Assembly (NCBI RefSeq): GCF_003086695.1
Contig: NZ_CP025999.1
Span: 2,769,680-2,833,679, forward strand
Origin: Stenotrophomonas sp. SAU14A_NAIMI4_8
GTDB lineage: Bacteria > Pseudomonadota > Gammaproteobacteria > Xanthomonadales > Xanthomonadaceae
Length of the DNA: 64,000 bases
Direction: 5' to 3'
Shown here: piece by piece, positions 16,121-26,049 of the stretch
How the letters are laid out: the number at the start of each line of letters is the position of its first letter
How positions within the stretch are numbered: position 1 is the first letter of the stretch
Translations under genes and position numbers: made by a program
The notes under the pieces: model-generated
What the model was told of the DNA's origin: nothing
Database searches by the model: none
The model's input: only the letters and a program-made list of their open reading frames with translations

Positions 16121-16570
16121 ATGCGCAACCCCCGGCTGCTGATCACCGCCATCGCCCTGCTGTTGCTGGGCCTGCTGGCCAACCATTTCCTGCAGCGGCC
16201 GGCGCCGCCACAGTTCGCGCCCAGCCTTGCCGGCCAACCGGCCGTGGCGGCACCGAAGGCCAGCGCCCGCAACGACGCCCTGCCCGCCTTCCTGCCGGCC
16301 GAGGCGCGGCAGACCATCGCCCTCATCCAGCGCGGCGGCCCGTTCCCGCACCGCCAGGATGGCAGCACCTTCGGCAACCGCGAACAGCGGCTGCCGCCGC
16401 GTGACCGTGGCTATTACCGCGAATACACCGTCGACACTCCGGGCGCCCGCAACCGCGGTGCGCGCCGCATCGTTACCGGCGGCGACCCGGCCCAGGCCTG
16501 GTACTACACCGACGACCACTACGAATCGTTCCGCAGTTTCACCGTACCCGCTTCCGGAGACCGCCCATGA
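16121..16570 (+). CDS. Barnase-like guanyl-specific ribonuclease, exported
   Basis: A 149-residue protein of the N1/T1/barnase RNase superfamily. Residues 1-25 form a signal or anchor segment (LLITAIALLLLGLLA). The catalytic core is intact: E101 in YYREYTVDTPGARNRG, R115/R116 in GARRIV, and H133 in YYTDDHYESF. These correspond to the general base, the phosphate-binding arginine and the general acid of barnase. The substrate would be single-stranded RNA cleaved after guanosine. The stop overlaps the start of a barstar-type inhibitor gene by four bases (ATGA), so enzyme and inhibitor are translationally coupled. Confidence 0.9.
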   Translation: MRNPRLLITAIALLLLGLLANHFLQRPAPPQFAPSLAGQPAVAAPKASARNDALPAFLPAEARQTIALIQRGGPFPHRQDGSTFGNREQRLPPRDRGYYREYTVDTPGARNRGARRIVTGGDPAQAWYYTDDHYESFRSFTVPASGDRP

Positions 16571-16980
16571 GCCACGATGATTTCGGCCTCGGCCTGCACG
16601 ACATCAACAATGCTGGCGTCTATGCCATCGACACCGGCGACATCGCCGCACTGTCGGCTGCCATGCGCGATGCGCAGCTGAAGGTGATCCGCATCGACCT
16701 GCAGGGCGTGGCCGACAAGCGCACGCTGCTGGCGCGGCTGTCGGCGCAGCTCGACTTCCCCGCCGGTTTCGGTGGCAACTGGGATGCCCTTTCAGACAAC
16801 CTGCGCGACCTGCAGTGGCTGCCGGCGCCGGGCTATGCACTGTTCCTGGCCGACGTGGATACCCTGCGTGCCGACGCCGGCAAGGACTTCGACACGCTGC
16901 TGGACGTGATGGATGAAGCCTGCCGCGACTGGGTCGGGCGTGATGTGCCGTTCTGGGTGTTTCTGTCGCAGAGCGAGTGA
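16567..16980 (+). CDS. Barstar-family ribonuclease inhibitor
   Basis: A 137-residue cytoplasmic barstar-fold protein that would bind and block the RNase encoded just upstream. Typical blocks are VIRIDLQGVADKRTLLARLSAQLDFPAGFGGNWDALSDNLRDLQWL (the helix that plugs the active site of barnase contains the NWDALSDNL equivalent) and DFDTLLDVMDEAC. The ATG overlaps the RNase stop (ATGA), which ensures inhibitor synthesis with the enzyme. The N-terminal about 30 residues precede the barstar core. Confidence 0.9.
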   Translation: MSHDDFGLGLHDINNAGVYAIDTGDIAALSAAMRDAQLKVIRIDLQGVADKRTLLARLSAQLDFPAGFGGNWDALSDNLRDLQWLPAPGYALFLADVDTLRADAGKDFDTLLDVMDEACRDWVGRDVPFWVFLSQSE

Positions 16981-17003
16981 GGACCAGGCCGCGTCGGCGG
17001 TTC

Positions 17004-17060
17004 ATCCACGCATGGCGTGGATCTACTTCTGCATTGGTAGAGGCCGACCTTGGTCGGCGC
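17004..17060. repeat. Two SMAG palindromes in opposite orientation
   Basis: An inverted unit at 17004-17026 (ATCCACGCATGGCGTGGAT then CTAC) and a forward unit at 17037-17060 (GTAG then AGGCCGACCTTGGTCGG). They lie between the convergent barstar and repetitive membrane protein genes. Confidence 0.75.
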
Positions 17061-17102
17061 TCGCGCCAACGGCGCGGGGATAAGGAAACATGCGTGGACA
17101 AC

Positions 17103-17122
17103 GGGAGCCGCTAGCGGCTCCC
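17103..17122. other. Perfect palindrome at the stop of the repetitive membrane protein
   Basis: GGGAGCCGCT/AGCGGCTCCC, a 10-bp perfect palindrome that overlaps the TAG stop codon at 17111-17113. It may form a terminator stem; there is no T-run. Confidence 0.5.
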
Positions 17123-18889
17123 ATTGTCTTCCTGTAGCTCTTTCTTGAACGGAATGTCCGGCGGCGGTCGCGCGATGGCCGGCTGGTCCTGCATGTTCGG
17201 GTCGCTCAGGCCGCAGCCACCACCGGCCTGCAGGATCGAGATCACGCAGGAAATCTTCGTGCTGGTGCCAGGCAATGGAATCTCCATGGCCTTGATGCCC
17301 TTGCGTACCCATTCGGCCAGCAGTGATTCCTGCGGCACCCAGTACTTGTCGAACGAGGTGGGCGTGTAGTCGTACGGCGGGCGCTTGAGCCAGGTGCCGG
17401 ACTGGGCGATGCGTTCCTTGCTCCAACCATCATTGGCCCCGCCCGGGGCGCCGCGCTCGGCCGCGCCCGCGCCCTCCTGGCCGGGCACGCGCACGCTGCC
17501 GTCGGCGTTGAACAAGCCCTCGCCCTGGCCACTGCGGCTGGCCTGGCTGCTGCCCTGCGTGGCACCGTCACGGTTGCGGCTGGATGCACCCCAATCGTCG
17601 CCGCGCGCCGGTGTGGCCCAGTTGCCCGGTGTCGGCGCCGGCCGCGCACCGGCCTGTGCCGGTTTCGCTGCAGCAGCGGGCGCAGCATTGGCCGCCGTGC
17701 TGGCCGCGCTCTGCGCCGCCGCGCTCTGGGCCGAGGCTGCCGCGGCCTGCGCAGCACCACTACCGGTGGCCGACGACGGCGCGGCAGCCGGTGCCGGGGC
17801 GACCGCACGCTCGCGCACCTGCACGTCACGGCCCTGTGGCGCACGCACGGTCGGCTCGCGGCCGGCCACGGTCGCCATGCGCACCTGCGGATCAACCACC
17901 GCCTGCACTTCGCGTTCGCGCACCTGCACTTCGCGCTGCGGCATCGACACCGGCACGTCCACGCTGCGCATCGGCTGCGGCGACAGCACGGGTGCATCCA
18001 CCACGGCCACTTCGCGCTCGCGCACCTGGATATCGCGCGGTGCAGGCGTCTGCACCACCACCTGCGTCGGTGCCACGGGCGCCGGGGTGGCCGGCGCCTG
18101 CAGCAGCGGCACGCTGCGCTCGGTCACGCTGGGGGTGACACTGCGCGGCACCACGCTCACTTCGGTGCGCGGCACCGTCACTGGTGGCACCACGAAATCG
18201 GACGTGACCTCGGCAACCTCGGTGGCCTGCACCGGTGAAGGCGGCGGCGCGGTCTCCACCGCAGGCGCCGGCTCGGCCACCGGCGGGGCACTCGTCGCAG
18301 CCGCTGCGGCGGGCGCTGCAGGTGCGGGCGGAACGGGCTGCGGTTGCGGCTGCGGTGCGGTGGCAGCACCGCCGGGCGCACCGCTGGCAGCGCTGGAACC
18401 GGCCGGCGCTGCGGCAGCGGCGGCTTCGGCACCGGCCTGGTCGCCACCACCTTCCTGCGCGCCGGCACCGATGAATTCAATCTGCACCCGCTCGCCTTCG
18501 GCGCCGTCCGCATCGGGCTCGGTGGTGCGGATCACTGCCACCCACAGCAGCAGCAGGAAGAACAGCAGGTGCAGCAAGGCGCTGAGCACGGCCGAGGTCC
18601 AGCGCATCCAGCGCTGGTCACGCGGCGCCGGCTCCCAGTCCTGCCAGAACAGGCGGCGCGCCGCATTCCACGGCGACAGTGCGGGCAGTCGTCCCGGACG
18701 CCCCGGCAACGGCCGCGGCAGCAGCACCGCAATCACATCGCGGGCATGGAACAGACGTGGCAGGGGTTTCAGCGAGCGCAGCCAGATCGCCCAGCCATAC
18801 GGCAGGCGGGTGTGCTTTTCGAGAATGAGACGCTGCTGCTGGCGTGCCAGCAGCACATCGACAAGTTGCTCAGCCCTGGGCAGAGGCAC
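17111..18889 (-). CDS. Xanthomonad 'transmembrane repetitive protein'
   Basis: About 592 residues with one clear transmembrane helix ([20 protein letters not shown], about 100-120). A long low-complexity Ala/Pro-rich region follows, with the motif VQVRER or IQVRER recurring at least four times. A conserved C-terminal domain contains [22 protein letters not shown] and a CGLSDPN cysteine pair. Homologues are known mainly from Xanthomonas and Stenotrophomonas and have no established function. The layout (short cytoplasmic part, one helix, Pro-rich periplasmic spacer, folded end) resembles TonB/TolA-like envelope-spanning proteins, which is only an analogy. The start is uncertain: GTG at 18889 lies 10 bases after the nfuA stop; ATG at 18961 would overlap nfuA by 62 bases. 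Confidence 0.75.
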   Translation of the reverse strand: MPLPRAEQLVDVLLARQQQRLILEKHTRLPYGWAIWLRSLKPLPRLFHARDVIAVLLPRPLPGRPGRLPALSPWNAARRLFWQDWEPAPRDQRWMRWTSAVLSALLHLLFFLLLLWVAVIRTTEPDADGAEGERVQIEFIGAGAQEGGGDQAGAEAAAAAAPAGSSAASGAPGGAATAPQPQPQPVPPAPAAPAAAAATSAPPVAEPAPAVETAPPPSPVQATEVAEVTSDFVVPPVTVPRTEVSVVPRSVTPSVTERSVPLLQAPATPAPVAPTQVVVQTPAPRDIQVREREVAVVDAPVLSPQPMRSVDVPVSMPQREVQVREREVQAVVDPQVRMATVAGREPTVRAPQGRDVQVRERAVAPAPAAAPSSATGSGAAQAAAASAQSAAAQSAASTAANAAPAAAAKPAQAGARPAPTPGNWATPARGDDWGASSRNRDGATQGSSQASRSGQGEGLFNADGSVRVPGQEGAGAAERGAPGGANDGWSKERIAQSGTWLKRPPYDYTPTSFDKYWVPQESLLAEWVRKGIKAMEIPLPGTSTKISCVISILQAGGGCGLSDPNMQDQPAIARPPPDIPFKKELQEDNGSR

Positions 18890-18899
18890 GCGGTGCCGG

Positions 18900-19499
18900 T
18901 CAGGCGGCGTTGCCGCGGGGAATGTACGGCGCGTGGCCGCTGTCGTGGTCGGTGGCGTCACGCACCGCCGTCACGCCCGGCACCCGGCCCATCAAGGTCT
19001 TTTCAATGCCCTGCTTCAGGGTGACATCGGCCATGCCGCAGCCCTGGCAGCCGCCACCGAAGCGCAGCAGCACCACGCCGTCGGCCGAGACTTCCTGCAC
19101 GGCCACCTTGCCACCGTGCGAGGCCAGCTGCGGGTTCACCTCGTTTTCCACCACCCAATGCACGCGCTCCACCAGCGAAGCCGCTTCGCCGGGCGCTTCG
19201 CCCTTGATGCGCGGCGCCTTGATGGTCAGCTGCTGGGTACCGGCGGTGCCGGGCACGATGTCGATTTCCGCGCCATCGAGCCAGCCGACGCTGGTGGCGT
19301 CGACGTACAGGGTGAAGCCGTCGCAATCCACGGCCCATTCGTCGCCCAGCAGATCGGTCGGCTCGGCGAACTCCAGGCGCGCATCGGCGCGTGGGGTGCC
19401 GGGATCGACGGCGCTCAGGCGCACGCCCATGCCGGGCACGCCCTCACGTTCGATCAGCTTGCGGAAATGGGTCTGGGCAGTGTCGGAGATCTGGATCAT
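18900..19499 (-). CDS. nfuA: Fe-S cluster biogenesis protein NfuA
   Basis: A 199-residue carrier that passes [4Fe-4S] clusters to target enzymes, useful under iron limitation or oxidative stress. The N-terminal half is a degenerate A-type domain; the C-terminal Nfu domain has the cluster-binding C151-Q-G-C154 ([19 protein letters not shown]). A TAGAAT hexamer lies 6 bases before the ATG with no Shine-Dalgarno sequence between, so the message may be leaderless. It is followed closely by the repetitive membrane protein gene. Confidence 0.95.
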   Translation of the reverse strand: MIQISDTAQTHFRKLIEREGVPGMGVRLSAVDPGTPRADARLEFAEPTDLLGDEWAVDCDGFTLYVDATSVGWLDGAEIDIVPGTAGTQQLTIKAPRIKGEAPGEAASLVERVHWVVENEVNPQLASHGGKVAVQEVSADGVVLLRFGGGCQGCGMADVTLKQGIEKTLMGRVPGVTAVRDATDHDSGHAPYIPRGNAA

Positions 19500-19589
19500 C
19501 AGGCTATTCTAGCCAAGTCAGCGTCGGCCGCTCATTCGATTTATACACTGTCCGGCGCATTGTTCAGTCAACACGAGGTGGAGGAACCC

Positions 19590-19937
19590 ATGTCCGACCT
19601 GATTCCGCTGGCACAGGCGCACTGCGTGCCGCGAAAGGGCAGCGACCACAAGCTGGGCGAAGCCCGCCTGGCCGAGCTGCTGCCGCAGGTGCCGGGCTGG
19701 GAGCTGGCCGAGGCCGGCCAGGCCCTGCTGCGCACCTTCCGCTTCAAGAACTACTACGAAACCATGGCCTTCGTGAACGCGCTGGCCTGGATCGCCCACC
19801 ACGAGGACCACCACCCGGACCTGGGCGTGCACTACGACCGCGCCGTCGTGCGCTATTCCACCCACGACGTGGGCGGCCTGAGCGAGAACGACTTCATCTG
19901 CGCGGCCAAGACTTCGGCCCTGACGGAGCAAAAGTGA
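19590..19937 (+). CDS. phhB: Pterin-4-alpha-carbinolamine dehydratase
   Basis: A 115-residue 4a-hydroxytetrahydrobiopterin dehydratase that regenerates the pterin cofactor of phenylalanine hydroxylase. The signature active-site histidines are in [21 protein letters not shown]. The ATG at 19590 follows GGAGG with 4-5 bases spacing. The phhA hydroxylase gene is not adjacent. The stop codon overlaps the start of the next gene by one base (TGATG), so they are coupled. Confidence 0.93.
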   Translation: MSDLIPLAQAHCVPRKGSDHKLGEARLAELLPQVPGWELAEAGQALLRTFRFKNYYETMAFVNALAWIAHHEDHHPDLGVHYDRAVVRYSTHDVGGLSENDFICAAKTSALTEQK

Positions 19938-20353
19938 TGAATGTGCGACTGCTGACCCTATCCCTGTTGGCTGCCACCGGCCTGGCCGGCTGCGGTGGCG
20001 CAGAACCGCCGGCGGCGCCGGCCGCGCCGCCCACCGAGGTGGCCGCGGTGAAGACACCGCCGCCGCAGTACCCGCTGGAACTGGCCTGCCTGGGCGTGGG
20101 CGGCACCAGCACCTTCAAGGTAGTGATCGGCACCGACGGCAAGCCCAGCGACGTGGCCCTGCTGACTGGCGCGGGCAACCCGCAGCTGGACGAACTGGCC
20201 CGCACCGCCGTGCAGGGCTGGCAGTTCAAGGCCGCCACCCGCAATGGGGCGGCGGTGCCGGCCACGATCCAGGTGCCGGTCAGCTTCAACCCGCCGCAGC
20301 CCAAGCCCGACCAGTGCTTTGCCATTGAAGAGCGCGCCCGCCGCGGCGGCTGA
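19937..20353 (+). CDS. TonB C-terminal domain-like lipoprotein
   Basis: A 138-residue predicted lipoprotein. The signal peptide ends in a lipobox (GLAGC-GG), followed by an Ala/Pro-rich linker. A TonB C-terminal-like fold follows (YPLELACLGVGGTSTFKVVIGTDGKPSDV..., then AVQGWQFKAATRNGAAVPATIQVPVSF). The transmembrane anchor of a true TonB is missing, so it is unlikely to energise receptors by itself. It overlaps phhB by one base, but a functional link is not obvious. Confidence 0.8.
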   Translation: MNVRLLTLSLLAATGLAGCGGAEPPAAPAAPPTEVAAVKTPPPQYPLELACLGVGGTSTFKVVIGTDGKPSDVALLTGAGNPQLDELARTAVQGWQFKAATRNGAAVPATIQVPVSFNPPQPKPDQCFAIEERARRGG

Positions 20354-20451
20354 TCGCGCTGACTGCGACGAGGCCAGCCGACGCCCGCCTCGCCCCTGCC
20401 GCCCCGGCCCGTGCCGGGGCGGTCGACTGACCCCCTGGAACGCGTCGGCAC

Positions 20452-21261
20452 ATGCTGCAGATCCCCCCTGAAAACATCTGGATGGCGCTGGCCGTCACCC
20501 TGGCGGCCGGCCTGGCCACGGCCATCGGCAGCCTGCTGGTGCTGTTCTCGCGCCGGCCCAACCCGCGCCTGCTGGCCTTCGGCCTGGCCTTCGCTGGCGG
20601 CGCGATGGTCTATGTCTCGCTGTCGGAAATCCTGAACAAGGCCATCGACTCGTTCTCGCTGGCCTACGGCGAGCGCAGCGGCTTCACCTACGGCACGGCA
20701 GCCTTCCTGCTGGGCATGCTGGCGATCGTGGTCATCGACCACCTGATTCCCAACCCGCACGAGACGCTGGACAAGCAGGACCCCGCGTTCCGCGACAACA
20801 ACAAGGCGTACATCAAGCGGGTTGGCCTGCTGACCGCCATCGCCATCACCGCGCACAATTTCCCGGAAGGTCTGGCCACCTTCTTCGCCACCCTGGAAAG
20901 CCCGTCGGTGGGCATGCCGCTGGCCTTTGCCATCGCCATCCACAACATTCCCGAAGGCATCGCGATCGCCGTGCCGGTGTACTTCGCCACGCAGAACAAG
21001 CTGCACGCCTTCGCCGCCAGCCTGCTGTCAGGCCTGGCCGAGCCGGTGGGCGCCGTGCTCGGCTATGTGCTGCTGAAGGGCGCGCTGTCGCACGCCACGT
21101 TCGGCTGGGTATTCGGCCTGATTGCTGGGGTGATGGTGTTCCTGGCGCTGGACGAGCTGCTGCCGGCGGCCAAGCGCTATGCCAAGGGCCACGAGACCGT
21201 GTACGGGCTGGTGGCCGGCATGGGCACGCTGGCGATCAGCCTGGTGCTGTTCAAGTGGTGA
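20452..21261 (+). CDS. zupT: ZIP family zinc/divalent metal transporter ZupT
   Basis: A 269-residue inner-membrane importer of zinc and, less specifically, other divalent metals. It has eight predicted transmembrane helices. The metal-coordinating motifs of helices 4 and 5 are intact: HNFPEGLATFF and HNIPEGIAIAVP. The length matches E. coli ZupT. No Zur-type site is evident upstream; a GC-rich hairpin (CCGCCCCGGC/GCCGGGGCGG, about 20400-20423) precedes the gene. Confidence 0.95.
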   Translation: MLQIPPENIWMALAVTLAAGLATAIGSLLVLFSRRPNPRLLAFGLAFAGGAMVYVSLSEILNKAIDSFSLAYGERSGFTYGTAAFLLGMLAIVVIDHLIPNPHETLDKQDPAFRDNNKAYIKRVGLLTAIAITAHNFPEGLATFFATLESPSVGMPLAFAIAIHNIPEGIAIAVPVYFATQNKLHAFAASLLSGLAEPVGAVLGYVLLKGALSHATFGWVFGLIAGVMVFLALDELLPAAKRYAKGHETVYGLVAGMGTLAISLVLFKW

Positions 21262-21278
21262 CGGCCCCCGCACGGCGC

Positions 21279-21334
21279 ATCCACGCATGGCGTGGATCTA
21301 CCGCCACGGCCCCGTAGCGTCGAGCTTGCTCGAC
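21279..21334. repeat. Two SMAG palindromes between zupT and rluC
   Basis: An inverted unit at 21279-21301 (ATCCACGCATGGCGTGGAT, CTAC) and a forward unit at 21314-21334 (GTAGCGTCGAGCTTGCTCGA). They lie between convergent genes. Confidence 0.75.
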
Positions 21335-21351
21335 TGGCGTTCCGCGCGACG

Positions 21352-22326
21352 TCAGCGCAGGCGGTCCAGCGCTTCCACCAGTTCTTCGGCCAGCGGCGCG
21401 TTCAGCACGTACGGGGTTTTGCCCGCGTCCAGCGCAAACTCCAGCGAGGCCGCGTGCAGGAACAGGCGCTTCAGCCCGATCTGCTCACGAAGCCGCTTGT
21501 TGACGGCAGGATCGCCGTATTTGTCGTCACCGGCCACCGGGTGCCCCAGGTGCTGGGCATGCACGCGGATCTGGTGGGTACGGCCGGTTTCGATGCGCAC
21601 CTCGCAGTAGGAGTGCCCACCGCGCCGTTCCAGCACGCGGAAGTGGCTGATCGATTCCTTGCCGATCGCGTTCACCTGCACATGGCGCTCGCCGCCCTGG
21701 CGCAGGCCCACGTGCAGCGGGGCGTCCACGGTCATCACGCCGTCGGGCATGCGCCCGGCCAGCAGGGTCAGGTAGCGCTTGCGAATGCCGGCACCGTGGT
21801 CTTCACGCAGCAGGGCCTGCAGTTCGCTCAGCGCCGAACGCTTCTTGGCCACGATCAGCAGGCCCGAGGTGTCGCGATCCAACCGGTGGACCAGCTCCAG
21901 GGTCTGCCCCGGGCGCAGCGCACGCAGGGTTTCGATGGCGCCGAAGCTGATGCCGCTGCCGCCGTGGCTGGCCACGCCGGTGGGCTTGTTCAGGGCCAGC
22001 AGGCGCGCGTCCTCGAACACGATCGCCTGCTCCAGCCGGCGCATGAACGCCTCGGGCGGGCCGGCCTTGTCTCCTTCTTCAGTGAGACGAACCGGCGGCA
22101 CACGCACCTCGTCGCCCGCCTCCAGCTTGCGTTCGGCCTTGGCGCGGCCGCCATTCACACGCACCTGGCCGCTGCGCACCAGCTTGTAGACAAGGCTGCG
22201 CGGGGCGCCCTTCAGCTGGCCCAGCAGGAAGTTGTCCAGCCGCTGGCCGGCGCGGTCCTCGGGAACGGTGATCATGCGCACGGAAGGCTTGTCGCCGGCC
22301 GGCTTGGTGGGGTCTGATGCAGTCAT
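21352..22326 (-). CDS. rluC: 23S rRNA pseudouridine(955/2504/2580) synthase RluC
   Basis: A 324-residue pseudouridine synthase that modifies three uridines of 23S rRNA. An N-terminal S4 RNA-binding domain (about 25-85, QRLDNFLLGQLKGAPRSLVYKLVRSGQVRVNG) precedes the RluA-type catalytic domain, with active-site D150 in HRLDRDTSGLL. The ATG at 22326 is the first one that fits; upstream the same frame stays open across the antisense strand of rne, which is an artefact of GC-rich codon use. It is divergent from rne, as in other gammaproteobacteria, where rluC and rne are neighbours. Confidence 0.93.
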   Translation of the reverse strand: MTASDPTKPAGDKPSVRMITVPEDRAGQRLDNFLLGQLKGAPRSLVYKLVRSGQVRVNGGRAKAERKLEAGDEVRVPPVRLTEEGDKAGPPEAFMRRLEQAIVFEDARLLALNKPTGVASHGGSGISFGAIETLRALRPGQTLELVHRLDRDTSGLLIVAKKRSALSELQALLREDHGAGIRKRYLTLLAGRMPDGVMTVDAPLHVGLRQGGERHVQVNAIGKESISHFRVLERRGGHSYCEVRIETGRTHQIRVHAQHLGHPVAGDDKYGDPAVNKRLREQIGLKRLFLHAASLEFALDAGKTPYVLNAPLAEELVEALDRLR

Positions 22327-22734
22327 CGGGCTGTTTATTCTGTTACACTCGGGGGGCGAGATAAGGGATTGATTTCGTTGGAAGTTACTCAGGGCCAGAA
22401 GCCCAGCTTCCGACGAATCCGGCACAGTGCGCGACCACCGCCCGCGGGGCGGCCATGTTAGCGGCTCACCGGCCTTCCCGGCCATCGCCGGATGCCTGAC
22501 ACGCAACCGAGCTGAACATGTCCCGCGTGGCGCTCCAGCCTGGCTGACAGCTGCCTGCGGCCCTGCAACACCCCAAAACCCATAAGAGTGAAGCGCTCCC
22601 GCGGCCTGCCGTGGTGTCGTAGCGCTGGAAACCGAAGCTGCCCTCCCCGCGCATGCGCGAATGGGCGGCGAGCCGTATCCAGAGGCGAAACCCCATGGCG
22701 TTCCGCGCGGTAGCCGCTTGCGAGGAACGCAAGA
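22327..22734 (+). other. Long leader/intergenic region upstream of rne
   Basis: 408 bases without a convincing gene between the divergent rluC and rne. In enterobacteria the long rne 5' leader folds into hairpins that RNase E binds to regulate its own mRNA. This region has the right size and position and contains several GC-rich stem candidates (for example around 22440-22500 and 22590-22640), so a similar role is plausible. I cannot identify the promoter with confidence. Confidence 0.5.
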
Positions 22735-25700
22735 ATGAAGCGAATGCTGATCAACGCCACGCAGGCCGAAGAGCTGCGTGTTGCCATCGTCGATGGCCAG
22801 TCGTTGTATGACATCGATATCGAGCAGCCGTCCAAGGAACAGAAGAAGTCCAACATCTACAAGGGCCGGATCTTCCGCATCGAGCCCTCGCTGGAAGCGG
22901 CCTTCGTCGAATACGGCGGCGGCCGCCATGGCTTCCTGCCGCTGAAGGAAATCTCCCGCGACTACTTCCAGGCCGGCGTCGACCACAACAAGGCCGGCAT
23001 CCGCGAGCTGCTGAAGGAAGGCCAGGAAGTGGTCGTGCAGGTCGACAAGGAAGAGCGTGGCAACAAGGGCGCCGCCCTGACCACGTTCATCTCCCTGGCC
23101 GGCCGCTACATGGTGCTGATGCCGAATTCGCCCAGCGCCGGCGGTGTCTCCCGTCGCATCGAGGGCGAAGACCGGGCCGCGTTGAAGGACGCCCTGGACA
23201 AGCTGAACATCCCCGACGACATGGGCGTGATCATCCGCACCGCCGGCGTCGGCCGCGATGCCGAAGAGCTGCAGTGGGACCTGGACTACCTGCTGAGCGT
23301 CTGGCGCGCCATTGCCGAAGCCGCCCTGAGCAAGCCGGCCCCGTTCCTGATCTACCAGGAATCGCGCCTGATCGTGCGCGCCCTGCGTGACTACCTGCGC
23401 GCCGACATCGGCGAGATCCTGGTGGACACCGAGGAGATGTACGAGCACGCCAAGGAATTCATGCAGCAGGTGATGCCGCAGACCCTGCGCAAGCTCAAGC
23501 ACTACAAGGACGACATCCCGCTGTTCAACCGCTTCCAGATCGAATCGCAGATCGAAGGTGCCTACGAGCGCAACGTGCGCCTGCCGTCGGGCGGCTCGAT
23601 CGTGGTCGACCAGACCGAAGCGCTGACCGCCGTGGACGTGAACTCCTCGCGCGCCACCAAGGGCAGCGACATCGAAGACACCGCCTTCCAGACCAACCTG
23701 GAAGCGGCTGAGGAAGTGGCCCGCCAGCTGCGCCTGCGCGACCTCGGCGGCCTGGTGGTGATCGATTTCATCGACATGGCCTCCAACAAGCACCAGCGCG
23801 AAGTCGAGAACCGCCTGGCCAACGCGCTGAAGTACGACCGTGCGCGCGTGCAGGTCGGCCGCATCTCGCGCTTCGGCCTGCTGGAAATGAGCCGGCAGCG
23901 CCTGCGCCCGAGCCTGGGCGAATCCAGCCAGATCGTCTGCCCGCGCTGCGATGGCCATGGCCGCATGCGCAGCGTCGAGTCGCTGTCGCTGTCGATCATC
24001 CGCGTTGCCGAAGAGCATGCGATGAAGGAAAACACCGGGCAGGTGCTGGTCCAGGCCCCGGTGGAGATCGCCAATTACCTGCTGAACGAGAAGCGCAGCG
24101 CGCTGCGCGAGATCGAACGCCGCCACGAAGCGCCGATCGTGATCGTTGCCGACGAGCAGCTGCACACCCCGCACTACACCGTTACCCGCCTGCGCGAGAA
24201 CGAGCTGGGTGAAGAGAGCAACAAGCCCAGCTACCAGCGCGGCACCCCGCGCAAGCTGCCGGTGCATGCCCTGACCAAGGGCCAGCTGAACATCCCGCCG
24301 CCGGCGGTCACCCAGGTCAAGCACACCGCGCCGGCCCCGGTGCGTGCCGAAGCCGAACCGGCCGCTGCGCCGGCACCGGCCCCGGTGGCTGCGGCTGCCC
24401 CGGCCGCTGCCAGCGGCGGCGTGGTCGGTTGGCTGAAGCGCATCTTTGGTGGCGAGCCGGCCCCGGCCGCCGCGCCGGCCCCGGCCGCGCGCCAGCCGCA
24501 GCACGACGGCGGCCAGCGCAAGGACCGTAACAAGGATCGCAACAAGGACCGTAACAAGGACCGCCGCGACGAGAACCGTGGCAACGGCGGCAACGGCAAT
24601 GCGCAGAAGGATGGCGGCAACCGCAAGGACCGCAACGAACAGCGCAAGGACGGCCGCAACAACAACGGCAACGCGCAGCAGCAGCCGCAGCAGGGCAAGC
24701 AGCAGAAGGACGCTGCCCAGCCGCAGCAGCCGCAGCACAACAAGCCGCGCAACGAGCAGCAGGGCCAGAACCCCAACCAGGGCCAGGGCCAGGGCCAGCA
24801 GCAGCAGCCGAAGCTGAAGCAGCCGCGCCAGCCGCGTCCACAGGATGGCGAGAAGCCGACCGACAAGCCGCAGCGCAACGCCGCCGAAGAGGCCGTGGAA
24901 GCCGTGCCGGCCGCCGCGGTTGCCGCCACTGCCGTGGCCGCCAACGTGGTCACCGCGCAGGAAGCCACCGCACCGGTGGCGACCCCGGCTGCCGCTCCGG
25001 CAGCGCAGGTCGCGGCCCCCGCTGACACGACCCCGACCCCGACCTCGGCCGTTGAGGCCGAAGGCGTGGTTGCCGGCGATGAAGACGCTGCGGCCGATGC
25101 GGCCAACGGCGAGCAGGCTGGCGAAGGCGCAACCCGCCGTCGCCGCGGCCGTCGCGGTGGCCGTCGTCGTCGTCGCGGTGGCGCCGAGAACGCCAACGGC
25201 ACCGACGCGCTGGGCGATGACCAGGACGAAGGTGACGAAGGCGAAGACCAGGACGTGGTCGAACCGAACCGCGACAGCAGCGCGCCCGCTGCGGTCGCTG
25301 CCCAGCAGCCGGCGCGTTCGCAGCCCGAGTTCGATTTCGACGACGAAATCGAGCCGGCCAGCGTAGAGGCCGAAAAGCCCGCGCGTGCACCGGCCGCTGT
25401 TGCCGCTGCCGCACCGGTGGCTGCGGTCAGCAGCGCCGTGCTGGAAGCGGTTGCCGAAGTGCAGTCCGTGGACGTGCCGGTGGCCCGCGAAGCCGCCCCG
25501 CAGCCGGAACAGCCGAAGCCGACCCCGGTGCAGACCAGCATGCTGGATGCCATCGATGCGGCCACCCCGGTGCAGCCGGTTGCCGCCGCGCCCGTGGCCG
25601 AGGTGAAGCCGGCCGTGGTCGAGGCCGCTCCGGTGGTGGAAGCCGCTCCGGTCGTGACCGACGCCGCCCCGGTGGTCGAGGCCAAGCCGGTCGCCGTGGA

Positions 25701-25971
25701 GGCTGCTCCGGTCGCCGCACCGGCAGTCGAAGCCGCGCCGGTCGTGCACGTTGAGACGGTGGCCGAGCAGCCGATGGCCGAGCAGTCGGTCGCCCCGGCC
25801 GTGGTGGAAGCCGCGCCGGTTGAAGCTGCCGCGCCGGTGGCCGAAGCCGTGGTGACGCCGTCGATTGACCCGGTGGCCGATGGCCACGCCGATTCGGCCA
25901 GCCAGGCTGCCGAGGCCCCGGCGTCGGACGAAGACGAAGAAGCCGCCAAGCGCACGCCGCCGGCGAACTGA
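22735..25971 (+). CDS. rne: Ribonuclease E
   Basis: A 1078-residue endoribonuclease and degradosome scaffold that starts most mRNA decay and processes rRNA and tRNA. The N-terminal catalytic half is standard: S1 domain (about 35-125), 5' sensor and DNase I-like domain with metal-binding aspartates in [13 protein letters not shown] (about 300) and VVIDFIDM (about 344), and the zinc-link C402-P-R-C405. The C-terminal half (from about 540) is disordered: a KDRNKDR repeat, Gln/Asn-rich stretches, an Arg-rich [16 protein letters not shown] block for RNA binding, and many AAPVVEA repeats. [16 protein letters not shown] is the canonical start. A terminator follows at 25996. Confidence 0.97.
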   Translation: MKRMLINATQAEELRVAIVDGQSLYDIDIEQPSKEQKKSNIYKGRIFRIEPSLEAAFVEYGGGRHGFLPLKEISRDYFQAGVDHNKAGIRELLKEGQEVVVQVDKEERGNKGAALTTFISLAGRYMVLMPNSPSAGGVSRRIEGEDRAALKDALDKLNIPDDMGVIIRTAGVGRDAEELQWDLDYLLSVWRAIAEAALSKPAPFLIYQESRLIVRALRDYLRADIGEILVDTEEMYEHAKEFMQQVMPQTLRKLKHYKDDIPLFNRFQIESQIEGAYERNVRLPSGGSIVVDQTEALTAVDVNSSRATKGSDIEDTAFQTNLEAAEEVARQLRLRDLGGLVVIDFIDMASNKHQREVENRLANALKYDRARVQVGRISRFGLLEMSRQRLRPSLGESSQIVCPRCDGHGRMRSVESLSLSIIRVAEEHAMKENTGQVLVQAPVEIANYLLNEKRSALREIERRHEAPIVIVADEQLHTPHYTVTRLRENELGEESNKPSYQRGTPRKLPVHALTKGQLNIPPPAVTQVKHTAPAPVRAEAEPAAAPAPAPVAAAAPAAASGGVVGWLKRIFGGEPAPAAAPAPAARQPQHDGGQRKDRNKDRNKDRNKDRRDENRGNGGNGNAQKDGGNRKDRNEQRKDGRNNNGNAQQQPQQGKQQKDAAQPQQPQHNKPRNEQQGQNPNQGQGQGQQQQPKLKQPRQPRPQDGEKPTDKPQRNAAEEAVEAVPAAAVAATAVAANVVTAQEATAPVATPAAAPAAQVAAPADTTPTPTSAVEAEGVVAGDEDAAADAANGEQAGEGATRRRRGRRGGRRRRRGGAENANGTDALGDDQDEGDEGEDQDVVEPNRDSSAPAAVAAQQPARSQPEFDFDDEIEPASVEAEKPARAPAAVAAAAPVAAVSSAVLEAVAEVQSVDVPVAREAAPQPEQPKPTPVQTSMLDAIDAATPVQPVAAAPVAEVKPAVVEAAPVVEAAPVVTDAAPVVEAKPVAVEAAPVAAPAVEAAPVVHVETVAEQPMAEQSVAPAVVEAAPVEAAAPVAEAVVTPSIDPVADGHADSASQAAEAPASDEDEEAAKRTPPAN

Positions 25972-25995
25972 TCGTTCTTTGATCACGTGAAAGCG

Positions 25996-26028
25996 AAACG
26001 GCGGGGATCGATGATCCCCGCCGTTTTT
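25996..26028 (+). terminator. Rho-independent terminator after rne
   Basis: AAACGGCGGGGATC, a GAT centre, GATCCCCGCCG, then TTTTTGTTT. Strong stem and T-run. Confidence 0.93.
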
Positions 26029-26049
26029 GTTTGTCGGCCCGTACGGCCG

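Noticed and set aside
17385..19937. An 850-codon plus-strand frame across the repetitive membrane protein and nfuA
   Set aside because: Only its last part (from 19590) is the pterin dehydratase; upstream it is an antisense shadow of Ala/Pro-rich coding sequence.
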